The notes: generated from the letters alone by a model not told the origin. A DNA stretch of 64,000 nucleotides from Cacajao melanocephalus (GCA_963573385.1 CAUYLG010017831.1:62001-126000), one strand, 5' to 3'; numbered from the stretch's first letter, positions 12,341 to 24,089 are shown. Numbers and translations: made by a program.

Positions 12341-12914
12341 TGTTATTTCTTTCATAAGGGGTATATTTCTTTGTAGCATATGATACAACAATTTAATATA
12401 TGATTATTTCCATATGGGCAGTTGTCTCAACACTAGTAATTAAACAATTTCTATTTCTCTATCAGTTCAAAATACTCCATCACATTCTAAATTTCTGAGG
12501 TTTTCTTTAGCATTTCTGTTTTATTGGATTTCCCTGTCCATATAATTCTCTTTTAATGATTATGATATTATAATTACAGTACTTATTGCATTTATTTGAT
12601 ATCTGATAGAGGAAGGATGCCTTCATCCATTGTTTTTCAGACGAACATTCTAACGTTTAACCAAAGCCAATTGCACTGAATAGAATGAATATACTTGTGT
12701 TTAGTCTCTCTGATTGCTCTTGCTCTTCCAGAAAAACCAGGGTATGGAGAATGTACCAGTGAAAGGGAAGCGCTAGGATCTGCATGGGGGCTGGAATTAG
12801 CCCCAAGCTGAATGACTGGGTCTTCGTGGGTTCAAAATTTCCAAGCAGCCTAAGCACATCTCTTGGTTACCCTGGTTAGTCAGTGTGAAGGTCCGCCACC
12901 TATGACTCTGTGTC

Positions 12915-13055
12915 CCACTGGACCAGTTGCACATTAAAAACACCTAAAGAACTTTTCTGAAATAATGATGTCCATGCCTCACTCCAGATGGAGTGAATCA
13001 GAATCTCTCAGGAAATGGTGTCTGGGGTTTGGTGCATTTTATAACCCCAGACAAT
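12915..13055 (+). mobile_element. MER5-like hAT relic
   Basis: The phrases gttgcacattaaaaacacct, ctcactccagatgg and gaatcagaatctctcagg match MER5A-type Charlie relics. The termini are eroded. Confidence 0.65.
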
Positions 13056-13079
13056 TAAACTGTGCAGCCAGGGCCAAGA

Positions 13080-13200
13080 CGCAAGGCCCTAAACTGCAAG
13101 CTGCTTATAGTCAGGAACCATGCTATTCATTCATTTGCCATTCCCAGTCCCTTGTACCACTCCTGACACGCAGAACACAGAAGAATTGAACTGAATTCAG
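13080..13200 (-). repeat. L2 LINE fragment, antisense
   Basis: The order caagctgcttatagtcagg, ttgtaccactcctgacac, then gaattgaactgaattcag resembles the antisense L2 3' end. Confidence 0.45.
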
Positions 13201-13549
13201 GTGAAGAACCCAGACTTATACATCTCTACTCATTCTTCTAGGGAAAGAGACGCAGGTTATCAGTGACCAATAATACTTGTGCATCTTCTTGGCGGCCTCA
13301 CAGTCTTATTGGAAAAAGTAGCTTTAAGAAGGAGAAAAAAAATCTGTCTTGGTCCAATAAAAGTTTAGCTCACAGTCTGAAAGGAGGAGGGCTTAGGGAG
13401 AATCCAGTCCACTTATTTTAATGTCTTGGAACCCAGGGATTACATGACTTTGCCAGGTGGCACAGCTCTTAGTGGTACATCTGGAACAGAAAGCAGCTCT
13501 TTTTATTCCAAATATTTGTGCTATCGCTTGTTGTCCTTGTGTATGTGCA

Positions 13550-13647
13550 TAGAGGTGTGAGTATGTCTTGTTAGTGTGTGTGAGACTGAGTGTGTGAAGG
13601 TGTGTATATGTGTGTATGTGAGTCTGTGTTGTGTGTGTGTGTGTGCA
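13550..13647. repeat. (TG)n-rich microsatellite
   Basis: An interrupted TG/TGTA-rich run ending in about ten perfect GT units near 13629-13646. Long but meaningless open frames in several phases come from this tract. Confidence 0.9.
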
Positions 13648-14455
13648 CAAGGAATGGGAGGGGTGTGGAACCTGAGCAGAACCAGTGTCCTTCTGCAGAG
13701 CGATCTCATTATAATAAACAGAAAACTAGAAGCGCTTTCTTCTTTTGGCCCTTTGGTTTGCTGTGTCTTCTCCAGGTTGACCTTGGTCAGGTCCAGTAAT
13801 ATTTTCCTGGGAACAGGGCAGGCTTCAGGGCTCAGAGTCTATTGCACACAAGGTGCTCTGCATTCAGGTTTACTGAGAAGGAATTTGGGAAAGGGTTGTA
13901 GCAGGTGGTCTTAGGCTTGATCTGGTTTGAATTGGTATGTCAGGGCAGCTGTGAAAGCATGGACCAGTGTGCCTGTACTGGCTTAGGGTCCAAGATTGTT
14001 CTATGACCAGATGGCAGCTTTACGCATCTGAAAATTCAAGTAAAAAAAAAAAGATGATCCTCATCCTTGCTGAAGGTGTGATGCCCTCCTTGAACAGTCT
14101 CTCTTTTCATATCTGTGTCCTCCAAGGTGCTTCTCTGCCAGACCGGAGGCTGGGGTAACCCTTGGGTCCTAGCTCAAAGGCTAACTCTCTGCTGGCTTGG
14201 TCAGGCCCAAAGTCCCTAGTCTCTAGCTTGGTCAGGCCCAAAGTCTGCCCTTCCTTCTCCTAGACTTCAGGGAGGTCACATGGCGGAAGACAGAGCCTGC
14301 CTGTGACAGCCTTTGGTGGGTATGGTCTGCTGGTTGGGTCCTGATATGATCCTGTATGCCTGTGTATCAAGGAAGCCCCAGCTCAAATTTGCTAGAGGAA
14401 AAACTCTGAGGAAGAAAATTAACCAAGAATTGGGCCATGCAGATTAGAGACTCAC

Positions 14456-14532
14456 CTGAGCAGTTGGAAATCACTGATTCATAGGTTTTGCTTTTAATCC
14501 AAATAGTTCGGATCACAATGCCATACATGACG
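14456..14532 (-). CDS. NPSR1: NPSR1 exon 6 (end of TM5, ICL3)
   Basis: This is the smallest exon seen, 77 bp, from the last base of Ser227 to the first base of Asp253. It encodes VMYGIVIRTIWIKSKTYESV and then ISNCS: the cytoplasmic end of TM5 and the first part of intracellular loop 3, a region that usually contacts G protein. Position 228 is Val (human Ile) and 246 is Ser (human Thr), both conservative. The acceptor ttctgcag and donor gtgagt are strong. It is too short to be obvious from open reading frame alone and was placed by homology and phase. Confidence 0.96.
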
Positions 14533-14724
14533 CTGCAGAAAGAACCAAAGGGAATATTAAAGTGGCTGGTGGATCCCTACTGTGAGGACACAAAGAAGAC
14601 CACTCCCACCTCCCTGAGTGCAAGGGGTGAAGGGAGGGATCTTTCAACCATGCCTGCCCCTCCCCCATACTTGCTGTTTACAGAGTTACAATTTTTGAAA
14701 GTGACCATGAGGATCCACTGAGTG

Positions 14725-14865
14725 GAGTCACTTCTTTCTTAAGTGAGGAGACTAAGACCTGATGAAGTTATGTAGTTTCCTCAACGTGACCCAAATGGTT
14801 TGAGGAAGAGCTGTGATTAGAATCCAGTCTTTAGAATCAGAAAAACTTGGGTCTCCTCTACTACT
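14725..14865 (-). repeat. MIR SINE, antisense
   Basis: aagtgaggagactaagacct, tcctcaacgtgacccaaatg and gctgtgattagaatccag are the antisense MIR core. Confidence 0.65.
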
Positions 14866-14904
14866 TGCCTGTTGTTCAATCCTGACTTTAGACAGTCTTT
14901 TAAG

Positions 14905-15350
14905 TGGCATCTATGATCCCTGACTCGGGCATTCATGGCTTTGTGTGATCCTCACCCCTTTAGTGTGGGAAGAGCTGGTGACTTGCTTCTAATCAATGTA
15001 ATGTGGCAAAGGGGATGGGACTGATTACACAGAGTGTAGCGCCTGTCTTGCTGGTGTCTCTCTCCATTGCTGGCTTTGAAGAAGCAAACTGCCATGAACC
15101 TCACAGATGCAAGAGAATGAATTCTGCTAAGGACCTGACGAAGCTTGGAAAAGAACCTTTCCTAGTCCAGCCTCTGATGACCCCCTGCCCTGGATAAACA
15201 TCTTGACGGCTGCCTTGCCTGAGCAGGGGACCCAGTTAAGCCATGGCCAGACTCTTGACCCACAGAAACTGTGAGATAATAAATGTATCTTGCTTTAAGT
15301 CACTAGGTTCCTGGTAATTTGTTGTGTAGTAATAGATAACTACTGCACTG
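14905..15350 (+). mobile_element. Ancient ERVL/MaLR-class LTR
   Basis: The 3' part reads acccacagaaactgtgagat, aataaatgtatcttgc, then agtaatagataactac, a standard ending of old MaLR/ERVL LTRs. The 5' part (tttgtgtgatcctcacccct and gctctctctcc-like words) is diverged. A related element is at 47585-48110. Confidence 0.6.
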
Positions 15351-15354
15351 AGCC

Positions 15355-15480
15355 TTTGCTGAGATTCTACAAAATGGTGTTAACAATACAGACCTCTTGA
15401 ACTTGTTGAGCATCAGATGTGACAATATTTAAAGTGCCAAGTATAGTGCTGGAAAATTAGTGGAGACTTAAAAGGTGTAA
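15355..15480 (+). repeat. MIR 3' part, weak
   Basis: Words such as gtgttaacaatacagacctc and aaagtgccaagtatagtgct resemble the distal half of MIR. Confidence 0.45.
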
Positions 15481-16422
15481 TTTCCTTTCTCCTCTTTTTT
15501 GCCTATTTTGTACACTATATCACACCAATTCTTACATGATTTAATCTGTGCCTAACAGGAAAACAAAGTGTTAATGATTCAAAAGTGTCAGCACGTTTCG
15601 TATCCTAGGTACTCTTTGATAAATAGAAAAACTCATACTCCTCTTTCATATTACTTGATATTTTGACTACATTAAGCACCTTGACCAAAAACTTTGGGAC
15701 AAAGCAATGCTTTATTTTAAAACTGCATTATCTTGCCTCTTGACAATCATTAGTTAAAAAAAAAAAAAAAGCAGAGCTTCAGTTCGCAGTAGCTGACAAA
15801 GCATGAATTGCTTTTAATGATCTTTAGAATATGACTTAATTAATGGCAATGTTAAAATCTCTGCTTCTTATTGCCTTTTCCCATTCTTGCGCAGCGAACC
15901 CCTCTGAGTGCTCCAGGAAAGCTCAGGGACTTTTTGGAGCATCTCCATTCTTTCACATATAACTGCCCAGGGACTTTTTTGAAATTTGTATGCCTGCAGT
16001 AAAGAAAAAATGAGAAAAATGTTATTAGCGAGTTCAACCCTAAGTTGAATATTTGCTAGAACAAGGAAACTTCTTCCCCAGATAAGTGAAATATTGTGCA
16101 AGGTAAGGTTACACCCACCATGGAATGCCTGTGGTTATGCCAATTGCAACCCCAATATTTAACTGACAAATAATTCAAATATTTATGACTATCAACCATG
16201 TATATAGGGGAAGAGTTAAGAAATGTCTTATGCTTCAGTGATTTGGGCCTCAGTCACCCGCTTTTTTTACTTAGGGCCAATCAGATGAGTGAAAGCCAGT
16301 AACAGCTTTTCTGTTAGCACTGCAAACACCTAATAACTAGGGTATTACTGCCAAACCAGGCTACTACTTAGAGCATAGCAATCATGCATCAAAGAGGCAT
16401 CTGCATTACTGTTTGTCACCAT

Positions 16423-16678
16423 TGTTTTTGGACACAGGGTTTTGCTCTGTCACCCAGGCTGGATCATAGCTCACTGCAGCCTTGACCTCCCACCTCAGCC
16501 CCCTGAATAGCTGGGACTACCAGTGTACACCACCATGCCCAACCAATTTGTATGTTTTTTGTAGAGACGGGGTTTCACCATGTTGCTCAGGCTGGTCTCG
16601 GACTCCCGGGCTCAAGCGATCTGCCTGCCTTGGCTTCCCAGATTGCTGAGATTATAGGTGTGAGCCACCACACTTGGC
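16423..16678 (-). mobile_element. Alu SINE, antisense to +, 5'/tail-eroded
   Basis: It opens with ttgctctgtcacccaggctg and ends with gtgagccaccacacttggc. The phrase tagctcactgcagccttgac is typical of the older AluJ class. It is slightly short through internal loss. Confidence 0.92.
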
Positions 16679-16789
16679 TTTGTCTCTTTTCCTTTTTCCT
16701 TTATCTGATCAATCAGCTTGCAGATAAGTTTTGTGGATTGTCCCCGCAAAATAACTCCATAATATGTACCTTCCTCTTTATCCAGTCTT

Positions 16790-17268
<479 letters not shown>

Positions 17269-17270
17269 AC

Positions 17271-17375
17271 ATAAATATGATGCATCTCATGAATTTGTGC
17301 ATCATCCTTGAGTAGGAGCCATGCTAATCTCTGTATCATTCCAATTTTTGGTATATGTGTTATCAAAATGAGCAC
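17271..17375 (-). pseudogene. U6 snRNA pseudogene
   Basis: The minus strand starts GTGCTCATTTTGATAACAC and continues with the U6 landmarks CACATATACCAAAAATTGGA, ATGATACAGAG, ATTAGCATGGCTCC, AAGGATGA and CACAAATTCATGAG. It aligns end to end with the 106-nt U6 RNA recalled from memory, with many substitutions and small gaps. One affected part is the normally invariant ACAGAGA region. U6 is the catalytic core RNA of the spliceosome; this copy is too altered to function and is one of many retroposed copies in primate genomes. The apparent 62-aa frame across it is chance. Confidence 0.9.
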
Positions 17376-17499
17376 CTCTTATAATCTCTTGTTTGCTTAT
17401 TGGCATAATCCTGTAACTCTGCTACCATCTCTAATGTCCACACCACCATTGAGGCTGTAGCTGCAGGACACAGAGCCATCCCCTGGCTTCATGATCCAG

Positions 17500-17890
17500 C
17501 AGCTTCCGTTTCCACAAGATGCTATCCAGTCTCTTCAGCAGGGCATCAAAGCCTCTCACAGTATTCCTCCACCATCCTCACCCTCCTGGCTTCCTCTACC
17601 CAGTGTCTCTCAACACCTTTCCCTGTGTAGGTTAGCCAACCAAACCAACCCTGACTCCATAACTCCTATGCACTTTGGATGAATGTGAGCTCCAGTGCTT
17701 CCTGTCTCGCTATGCCTGATTTGCCCCCTCTTTGGAATGCAATTTTGCCTTTTTTTAGTCCATTGTCCATATGTCAACTTGCTATGAAGCCTTCTTGAAC
17801 TGCCTTTTTCTCCCTGGTAATCAGTTCCAGCTTCCTTAGGACCCCCAGGCTGGCAGAACACTCATTGCTTTAAGTCTATGTATTGGCGGT
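17500..17890 (-). repeat. L2 LINE 3' region, antisense
   Basis: The + strand reads cctgatttgccccctctttg, tgccttcttgaactgcc-like text and ctaggacccccagg-like text, matching antisense L2. Diverged. Confidence 0.55.
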
Positions 17891-18694
17891 CATGTCTTCA
17901 GGATTGAGTGGGCCTAGAATAGCCTTTCTCATAAACAGAACTAAGGAAAAGCATTTTCATCATCTTGGGTATAACTTCCTTCATATCTTTGCTCTGTCTT
18001 CACTCTCTAAAGAAATGGGTTTAGCTTTTCTTGAAGTTTATTAGAAATCTGAAAACTGAAGGATTGCCCAGACTGAGAAAAGTGCCCCTTTCTTGCATCT
18101 GGCTGGTTTATTTCTTGACTTCCTAGAAGAGGATCCAACACAGGCCTGTTTCCTTCACTTCCTTCATAGGGGCAGCTCATGGTAGTATGGTGGTGGCAGA
18201 GTGTGAGATGCGAGCCACCAGAGCAAGACCTGCAGATATCCAGGAGAATGCCTGAGGCCAGATCCTGAGCCTTGGTTCTGGATCATGTGCAGGAAGTGTC
18301 CAGGAAATAGGACAAGCAGTTCGCTCTCCCCACAAGACACAACAGAGAGTGCTCTATCAAACCAGAAGTGCCCCCTTCCTGACCCCCTCAGAGCTCAGTA
18401 CGGGGTTGGGGACTTGAAAGATGCCCATCACTGCCTTGGAGCTGTAGACCTTCAGAGCCAGAGAGGGCCTAAGTTTCTACCTCTGCCAGATGGATTTCCC
18501 AACCTTGCCTTGTGGGGCTTGAGGGTGACGTGAAGTTGTGCTCTGGAGGTCTCAGCAGGGCTATACGCCCTCTGCTCGGCCAAGCATGGGGAGAAGGGGT
18601 GAGGGAGAACTGGCCTTTTGTTTGATAATACCCCTTTTTCTTTCCTTTTACCAAGACCCTTAAGGATTCTTCCTGGCCAAAAGTGTCTCTCTCC

Positions 18695-19025
18695 TTCTTT
18701 AATTAATTTTGCAATATTTATTTGAGCACCAGCTTTGTCCCAGGAACTGGGTGAACTATTGTGGATACTATGGTAGGCAAAACAGACAAGGTCCCATTCC
18801 TCATGGAGCTCACATCTTAGGGAAAGAGATGATAACAAAATGAAGACACAAGTAATATATGATTGCAAAGGAGTAAAGTGCTATGAAGATACAATGCAAG
18901 TGGTACAAGGGTGTATAACAGGGGCCCTGACTCGGTTGGGGGCGGTCAGAAAGTCTTCCCAGAGGAGGTGAAGTTTCAGCTGAGATCTGAAATATAGAAA
19001 GATTTTCTAAATGCAGAGGAGAGTG
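18695..19025 (+). repeat. L2 LINE 3' region
   Basis: The order atttgagcaccagctttgtc, ccaggaactgggtg, cctcatggagctcacatctt, gtcagaaagtcttcccagag, ctgagatctgaaatatag is the classic L2 3' series. Confidence 0.85.
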
Positions 19026-19889
19026 ATCATTCAGGCTGAAATGCGATCACATGTCCATTCCTGAACTATTCACACGGTAAAGGGAGGAGTTGCTGTGAGT
19101 GGCTGAGACTGAATGAACGCTGGAAATTCAACCACAACCATCTTCCACAATTTAAGAATGTAGGGATACATACCTCTTGCCACTTCTCAGTTAATTTTAT
19201 ATATACATATATGGCGTCACTTTGTCTTTTTGTAGAGACGAAGTTTCACCGTATGTCATGATATGTACATCAATACCAGCACTGGTGTCCTTTCCCTTCT
19301 TAATGTGATGGATTGACTTAGGGCCCTGTGATCCTCTTTGACCTTGGACCGCATGCCCGTGGACAGTGCTGGCCAGGTCCCTGGGACCCTTTTACCCACC
19401 ATGGCCGTGTAGTCCATCCACAGGGCTGCACTAACCTGGCATGGGGCTTTCCCACAGTGTAATTCCATTTCCTAAGCAAAATAAATAAATTTTTCTCACA
19501 TGTGACAAATCAATGATCCATGACTAATGTGCTTTTTTTTCCACTTATTTTTTTCAATTGTTGGCCTTGATTCTTTCTGCTTCTACCTTTATCTTACAGA
19601 GATGAAAATGATAAGAGAATGAGAAATCAATTTGGTAGCAAGAAAATAAGCACAGCTAAAGTAAAGCAATTACACTGGAGCTAATAACCTCCCCAGCAAC
19701 AATTAGACAGTTACATCAAGTGAATTTCAAAACAACTCCTGTTGTTTTGACCCAGAAAAACAACGTATTGCCTTTGCTGTCAGTCACTATGGTTTCAACT
19801 CCTAGGAGCCTGATTGATTTAGTGGATGATGGAACAGCTACATCTTTATTCATACACTGCCCTCATGAGAGTTTGCCACCAACAATACA

Positions 19890-19945
19890 ACTGCCTCTCT
19901 CTCTCTCTCTCTCTTTCTCTTTCCCTCTCTCCCTGTCTTTCTTCC
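19890..19945. repeat. (CT)n microsatellite
   Basis: A perfect CT run of about ten units followed by ttctctttccctctctccct. It is complementary to the GA tract at 20104-20141. Confidence 0.95.
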
Positions 19946-20074
19946 ACCCTCATTATTTTCTCCCTTTCTTCCTTCCTTTCACATATATTTATGGAGGAGT
20001 TATCATATGCCAAAAATGGATCTAGGCATAAGATGGCCAGAAATTTTTATATTAGCAGGACATGTACATGCCTT

Positions 20075-20145
20075 GTGTGTGTGTGTGTGTGTGTGTGTAT
20101 GAAAGAGAGAGAGACTGAGAGAAAGAGAGAGAGAGAGAGAGTAGA
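20075..20145. repeat. Compound (TG)n(GA)n microsatellite
   Basis: About twelve TG units are followed, after tatgaa, by a purine run of GA repeats with two short interruptions. Confidence 0.95.
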
Positions 20146-20191
20146 GAGGGTGACATGACAGATCTGTTGTTAGGTGCAATTTATTGTGTTA

Positions 20192-20345
20192 TTCATTCAA
20201 TCTAATATTCACACTAATATTTAATGTGTGCTGGATGTGAAATCCAGAAACAAAAAGGTCACAGTCCGTGCACTCATGAGATACAGTCACACTACCACAT
20301 AGTCTAGATTACTACATGGATAAAATGAGGTTGGAGGTTAGGGAG
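20192..20345 (+). repeat. L2-like fragment
   Basis: ttattcattcaatctaatat and gtgtgctggatg followed by aggtcacagtccgtgcactc resemble the L2 3' series. Weak. Confidence 0.45.
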
Positions 20346-20749
20346 TGAGGACCTGAGGTGCCTCTTGGTCCAGGGTTGGCAAGGGGAGCTCTACTGTGGA
20401 GTTGGTATTGGAAATGAGACAAAAGGGATGTGAACTAATTGGCCAGAAGCAAGGCAAGGTGAGTTTGGAAGACTGTTCAGGCATGGCGGTGATGCACATG
20501 GGTGAGAGGGGTGTTTGTTCCATGGCTGGAGCTGGGAGTGCAGGTGAGGTCAGCAGCTCACCACGAAGCAGCCAGGGAGTCTTTGAAAAAGATGAGTGGA
20601 TCTTGTCCTAGCAGATACTAAATGCATATGAAGCTAGGCAATAAGTAAAACAATGAAGTACTCATGGCAGAAAAGCCACTAAGGTAGTTATTTGTGCTTT
20701 TTTCCTTTTTTCTTAATTATGTTAATCACTGTTACTAATAACCAAAAAC

Positions 20750-21090
20750 AAAATAAAACCATACTCAAGATAGAGGCAAATGACAAATCAGGAGAAATAT
20801 TTGCAACATATGCAAAAAGGGAAAGGTTATTGTATCAAGAATATCTCTAAAGATAGAGAATAGAGAAAGTAAAAACATTTAAACAATTCAAGTGGCATTA
20901 CTTTTGATGACAAAATCCGCAATTACTTTTGCACCAATCTAATATGTACTTTAAAAAAACAAAAATGACAATAAGCATATAAAATACATTTAATCTCATT
21001 TGTAATGAAATGCAGAATAAAACAACTATGATATGTTTTTTCTATCAATTTGGTAAAGATATATATACATATGTAGCATGCATGAAGAGC
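20750..21090 (+). repeat. Old L1 ORF2 fragment, sense
   Basis: ggcaaatgacaaatcaggag, aaatatttgcaacatatgc, then atgaaatgcagaataaaac and tttggtaaagat follow the L1 ORF2 3' series. It is interrupted by the MADE1 relic at 20894-20942. Confidence 0.65.
20894..20942 (+). mobile_element. MADE1 mariner MITE, right half only
   Basis: gcaattacttttgcaccaat next to a cattacttttgatgacaaaa stretch is the right half of the 80-bp MADE1 palindrome. The left half is absent. MADE1 copies are the known source of the miR-548 family, but a half copy cannot form that hairpin. Confidence 0.85.
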
Positions 21091-22309
21091 AAGAGGCATG
21101 ATGAGCAACGTGAGTGAACACTTTCCTTGAGCTGTTTTCTTTGTCTATTTAAGCTTGAAATGAAGAATTTAACCTTACTCAGAGAATTGAGCCCAGGGGG
21201 CCAGAATATAGATAATAAAGAAAAAATAAGAGTTGAACCTTATCTCTGAGATGAAATTGTAGCACCTGTGTCAGGTACTAGTTGGAAACAAGTTCCTCAC
21301 AAAATTCCCCCCGGGGCCTGGTCTTGTTAGAGAAGAGCGTTGTTGCCGAAGGAGGTGGAGGATGTTAGTCCCCCAGTGACTTCTTTCTTTCCCAGGGGGA
21401 GCCATGGAAGAGGGAAGGTGGTGGAAGAGCAGCCTCTTGTCATGCAGGAAATGCTTCAGAGAAGCTCAAGGATGGCTGGAGGTCACAGCTGAGTTTTCAT
21501 GACTACTGCAGCTGGAAGCAAGGAGCTAGGAGCAGGCCTTACAGAGGCCTTACCTTGATGAGAGCTGAGGGAAGCGAGCTTTTGAAATCATTTCCTTCAA
21601 TCAGCAAACACATTGTATTTTGCCCTTTCAAGGACACTAAAAAAACATACTAGCTAGCCTGTAGGCAAGTTTGAGGAGAAGTCCTGGTGGAAAAAAAAAA
21701 AAGCCCAAATTAATGGGGAAATCATAGATACAGGACATCCTGAGCTGCGTGGTCCACGTGCTGCAGCGTCCGCTCTGCTGAGCAGGGATTTTGACCATCA
21801 TTTCTTGAGCTGATGGGAAATAAATCAGCAGTGAAGCCAGGACATGCACTGCCACTGAAATCGATGCCTCGGTTGCTCGGGATGACACAAGCCGCTTCCT
21901 TCCAAATGCTCTCTGACAGTTGTGGCTCACTTGCCTGTCTCCTCTGCCATGGGCCCCTTCCCATGTGCTGTGACTTACCTTGGATGGTTGTCTAAATAAC
22001 CTTCTCTTTTTCAAGCTTCCTGTCAAGCTCAGCTTGATGGAGTGGAAGACAGTAAGTCAAAATGAAGTGTAGGCATTAAGTTGTCCATTCAGCAGAGATG
22101 ACTAGACAACACCCCATCTCAGAAAGCCTGCTGGGCTGGCTATTGGGGTTACTCTGTGCTTGCCCATCTCAATCTGATGGGGAGCAAGGTAGTTAGTTAG
22201 CTTCTTTTAGCCTTAAGTCTACTCTTATGAATAATTCAGGGGTTTGACCATACGACGGATAACATTTCTCCCAGCTTTAGTATTCTATGAGACTAAAGAA
22301 ACAATGAGC

Positions 22310-22770
22310 AAAAAAAAGATGACTCCCACCATATCAGAAAACACTTGAAAAGCATGCCACCAGCTTCATAATTAAATAATGCATATTAAAACAATGATAT
22401 ACTTTTTAAACTCTTAGGTTGGCAAAGATTTAATAAGGAAATAGTACTACTTTCCATCAGATCGGGGAGCAAAAAGGAAGAGCCCTTGTATGGTGTTGCC
22501 CAGAATATACGTTTTCGACAAGTAGTCTTAGCTAAAGGGCCAAGAAGCAATAAACCTTTTCTCAAGGGCAGCTTGTGACTATGCATCAAAAGTTTTAAAA
22601 TGTGCATCATCTTGGATCCAGACCTTTGATGTAGTAATTCCTCTAGAATGAGTTATGAGGAAATAACCAGAGACTCATGTACAATTTTAAGTACAAGGAT
22701 TTTTTATCACAGCTCTCGTTACACTATCAGAAACAAAGGATGATCTTCCTTTGCCCACGATGTGTTACAT
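22310..22770 (+). repeat. Old L1 ORF2/3' fragment, sense
   Basis: taatgcatattaaaacaatg, aggttggcaaagatttaata, gatgtagtaattcctctaga and aagtacaaggattttttatc match the old L1 series for the end of ORF2. Confidence 0.65.
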
Positions 22771-22994
22771 GACACACTATGGCAGGCTTAGAAGCACTTA
22801 AAAGGTGTAAGATCACTGTGGCCTAAGAACACATGCAATGTGCCAGGTCTCTCCCTGTAGTCTCCCACCCTATCCACACATACAGAGCCCATTTCAGAGG
22901 GTGATCCTGCCACATGGCCAAGTGAGACCCTACCTTAATCAGGTTGTTGTGCTAATTTCTGTTGAAAGACCAACTACAGCTCACCATTAGCTGC

Positions 22995-23215
22995 AGGACA
23001 CAGGACATCCTATGACTTTGTTGCCAAGGCCATTCATAATTGAGCCTCCCCCAGCCACTGGAAGGAGCTCACTGCCAACTTCTGTCCCACTGGCACTACC
23101 TACCTGTCCACTCTGCCCTCATACTCACTTCGATTTCTGGTGATCACAGAGTCTGCTTCCTCCCCACTTCTCCCTTATCCTACCTGAATCCTTCCCTCAT
23201 TCAACGGTGGCTTCC
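22995..23215 (-). repeat. L2 LINE fragment, antisense
   Basis: caaggccattcataattgag, ccactggaaggagctcact and ctaatcttccctc-like words match antisense L2. Confidence 0.6.
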
Positions 23216-23374
23216 AAAATATATTCCCTGTCGTAATCTGACTCCACTGCATACACAGATTAGCATAGTAGTGCATACTGAGTTTTATGTTCAGTTTAAG
23301 CATATCTATCTTTTCATTTACAAAATCCCTAAAACTGGTATTTTGCCTTGTATTTGAAAGGCTGTGAGATATAA

Positions 23375-23585
23375 GAGAAATAATATGGTATGAAATCAGA
23401 AAAACCTGGATTTCAATCCTGTTTTATGTTGAGTAAGTTTCTTAACCACTCTGAGCTTGAGTTTTATTATTCATTAAATTGGGACAAGGGTAATTATTTC
23501 ACAGGGTTGTATTGTGGCTAATGCAATAATTGTTAGCTATTTAGCACGATGCCCTATAGTATGTATCCAGTAATTGTTAATTCCC
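23375..23585 (+). repeat. MIR SINE
   Basis: aaaacctggatttcaatcct, taagtttcttaaccactctg and cacagggttgtattgtggct are the MIR core and 3' part. It lies about 190 bp from exon 5 in intron 5. Confidence 0.8.
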
Positions 23586-23773
23586 TTCTCCTTACTCTAC
23601 TTTGAAGAAACTAGGCTTAGCCCATGGTAGCTATTGATCAAATCTTGAGGCCTGGCCAATTCCCCCAAAAGCACTAGGAAAAATGGGCCTGTAGGGGAAG
23701 AGAGCAGCAGCTGGTGAAGCAGGAAAGCCCACCTGTCCCCGCTCTGTGTGGTCCTGGCATGATAGCTTCTTAC

Positions 23774-23975
23774 CTGATGATTGTCAGAGGGATGAAGTAT
23801 ACCAGGAAGGCCACAATGGTCATGTACGGGGTCCAGTAGGAGTCGTCAGGCCACACGGCCCAGCACTGCACTTCACCATTGGAGAGTGTCCTCTTCCCAA
23901 ATATGATTAGGGTGGGAATGGAGAACAGGAAAGACAGGCTCCAGGCAATCGCGATGAGGACCCTGGCTTGCTTTT
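23774..23975 (-). CDS. NPSR1: NPSR1 exon 5 (TM4, ECL2, TM5)
   Basis: The exon is 202 bp, from the last two bases of Glu160 to the first two bases of Ser227. It opens with KQARVLIAIAWSLSFLFSIP and closes with MTIVAFLVYFIPLTII. It covers TM4 with its conserved Trp171, all of ECL2 including Cys197 (disulfide partner of Cys121), and most of TM5 with the conserved Pro222. Compared with recalled human sequence there is Ala at 168 (human Val) and Val at 200 (human Leu), both conservative. The acceptor is tttggttag and the donor gtaaga. The reading frame runs past the donor for one codon and then stops, so only the spliced form is meaningful. Confidence 0.97.
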
Positions 23976-24089
23976 CTAACCAAAGAAAAGAGAGGGATGC
24001 CTGGGTATGTGGCAACCATTTTTGAGAGCGCAATGGAGTCTGCTATAGAAAAGGATCACCATGGGGCAGCCACCCTGGACCTCACAGAA

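Larger units (their letters stand above)
4100..14455 (-). other. NPSR1: NPSR1 intron 6
   Basis: A 10.4-kb intron. Repeats are listed separately. In 3' to 5' gene order it has L2 and MaLR LTR pieces (4670-6235), a hAT element (6433-6646) and a MIR (6670-6870). It then has repeat-poor DNA with a GC-richer block (about 8100-8760), antisense L1 fragments (9500-9850, 11820-12215), simple repeats (12219-12340, 13550-13647), MER5-like and L2 pieces (12915-13200), and a 20-bp direct duplication (14195-14245). I recognise nothing convincing in 6870-9500, 9850-11250 and 13650-14190. Confidence 0.8.

Noticed and set aside
13393..13914. Several Cys/Val or Thr/His-rich frames
   Set aside because: They are translations of the TG microsatellite in different phases.
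18452..18868. 138-codon minus frame
   Set aside because: Half of it is antisense to an L2; no family recognised, no supporting signals.
19228..19255. Alu-like words ttttgtagagacgaagtttcacc
   Set aside because: Only about 27 bases resemble Alu, with no flanking Alu sequence; too short to call.
21637..22026. 129-codon minus frame, same direction as NPSR1
   Set aside because: No NPSR1 similarity and no splice context matching the receptor; exon order is already complete on both sides.
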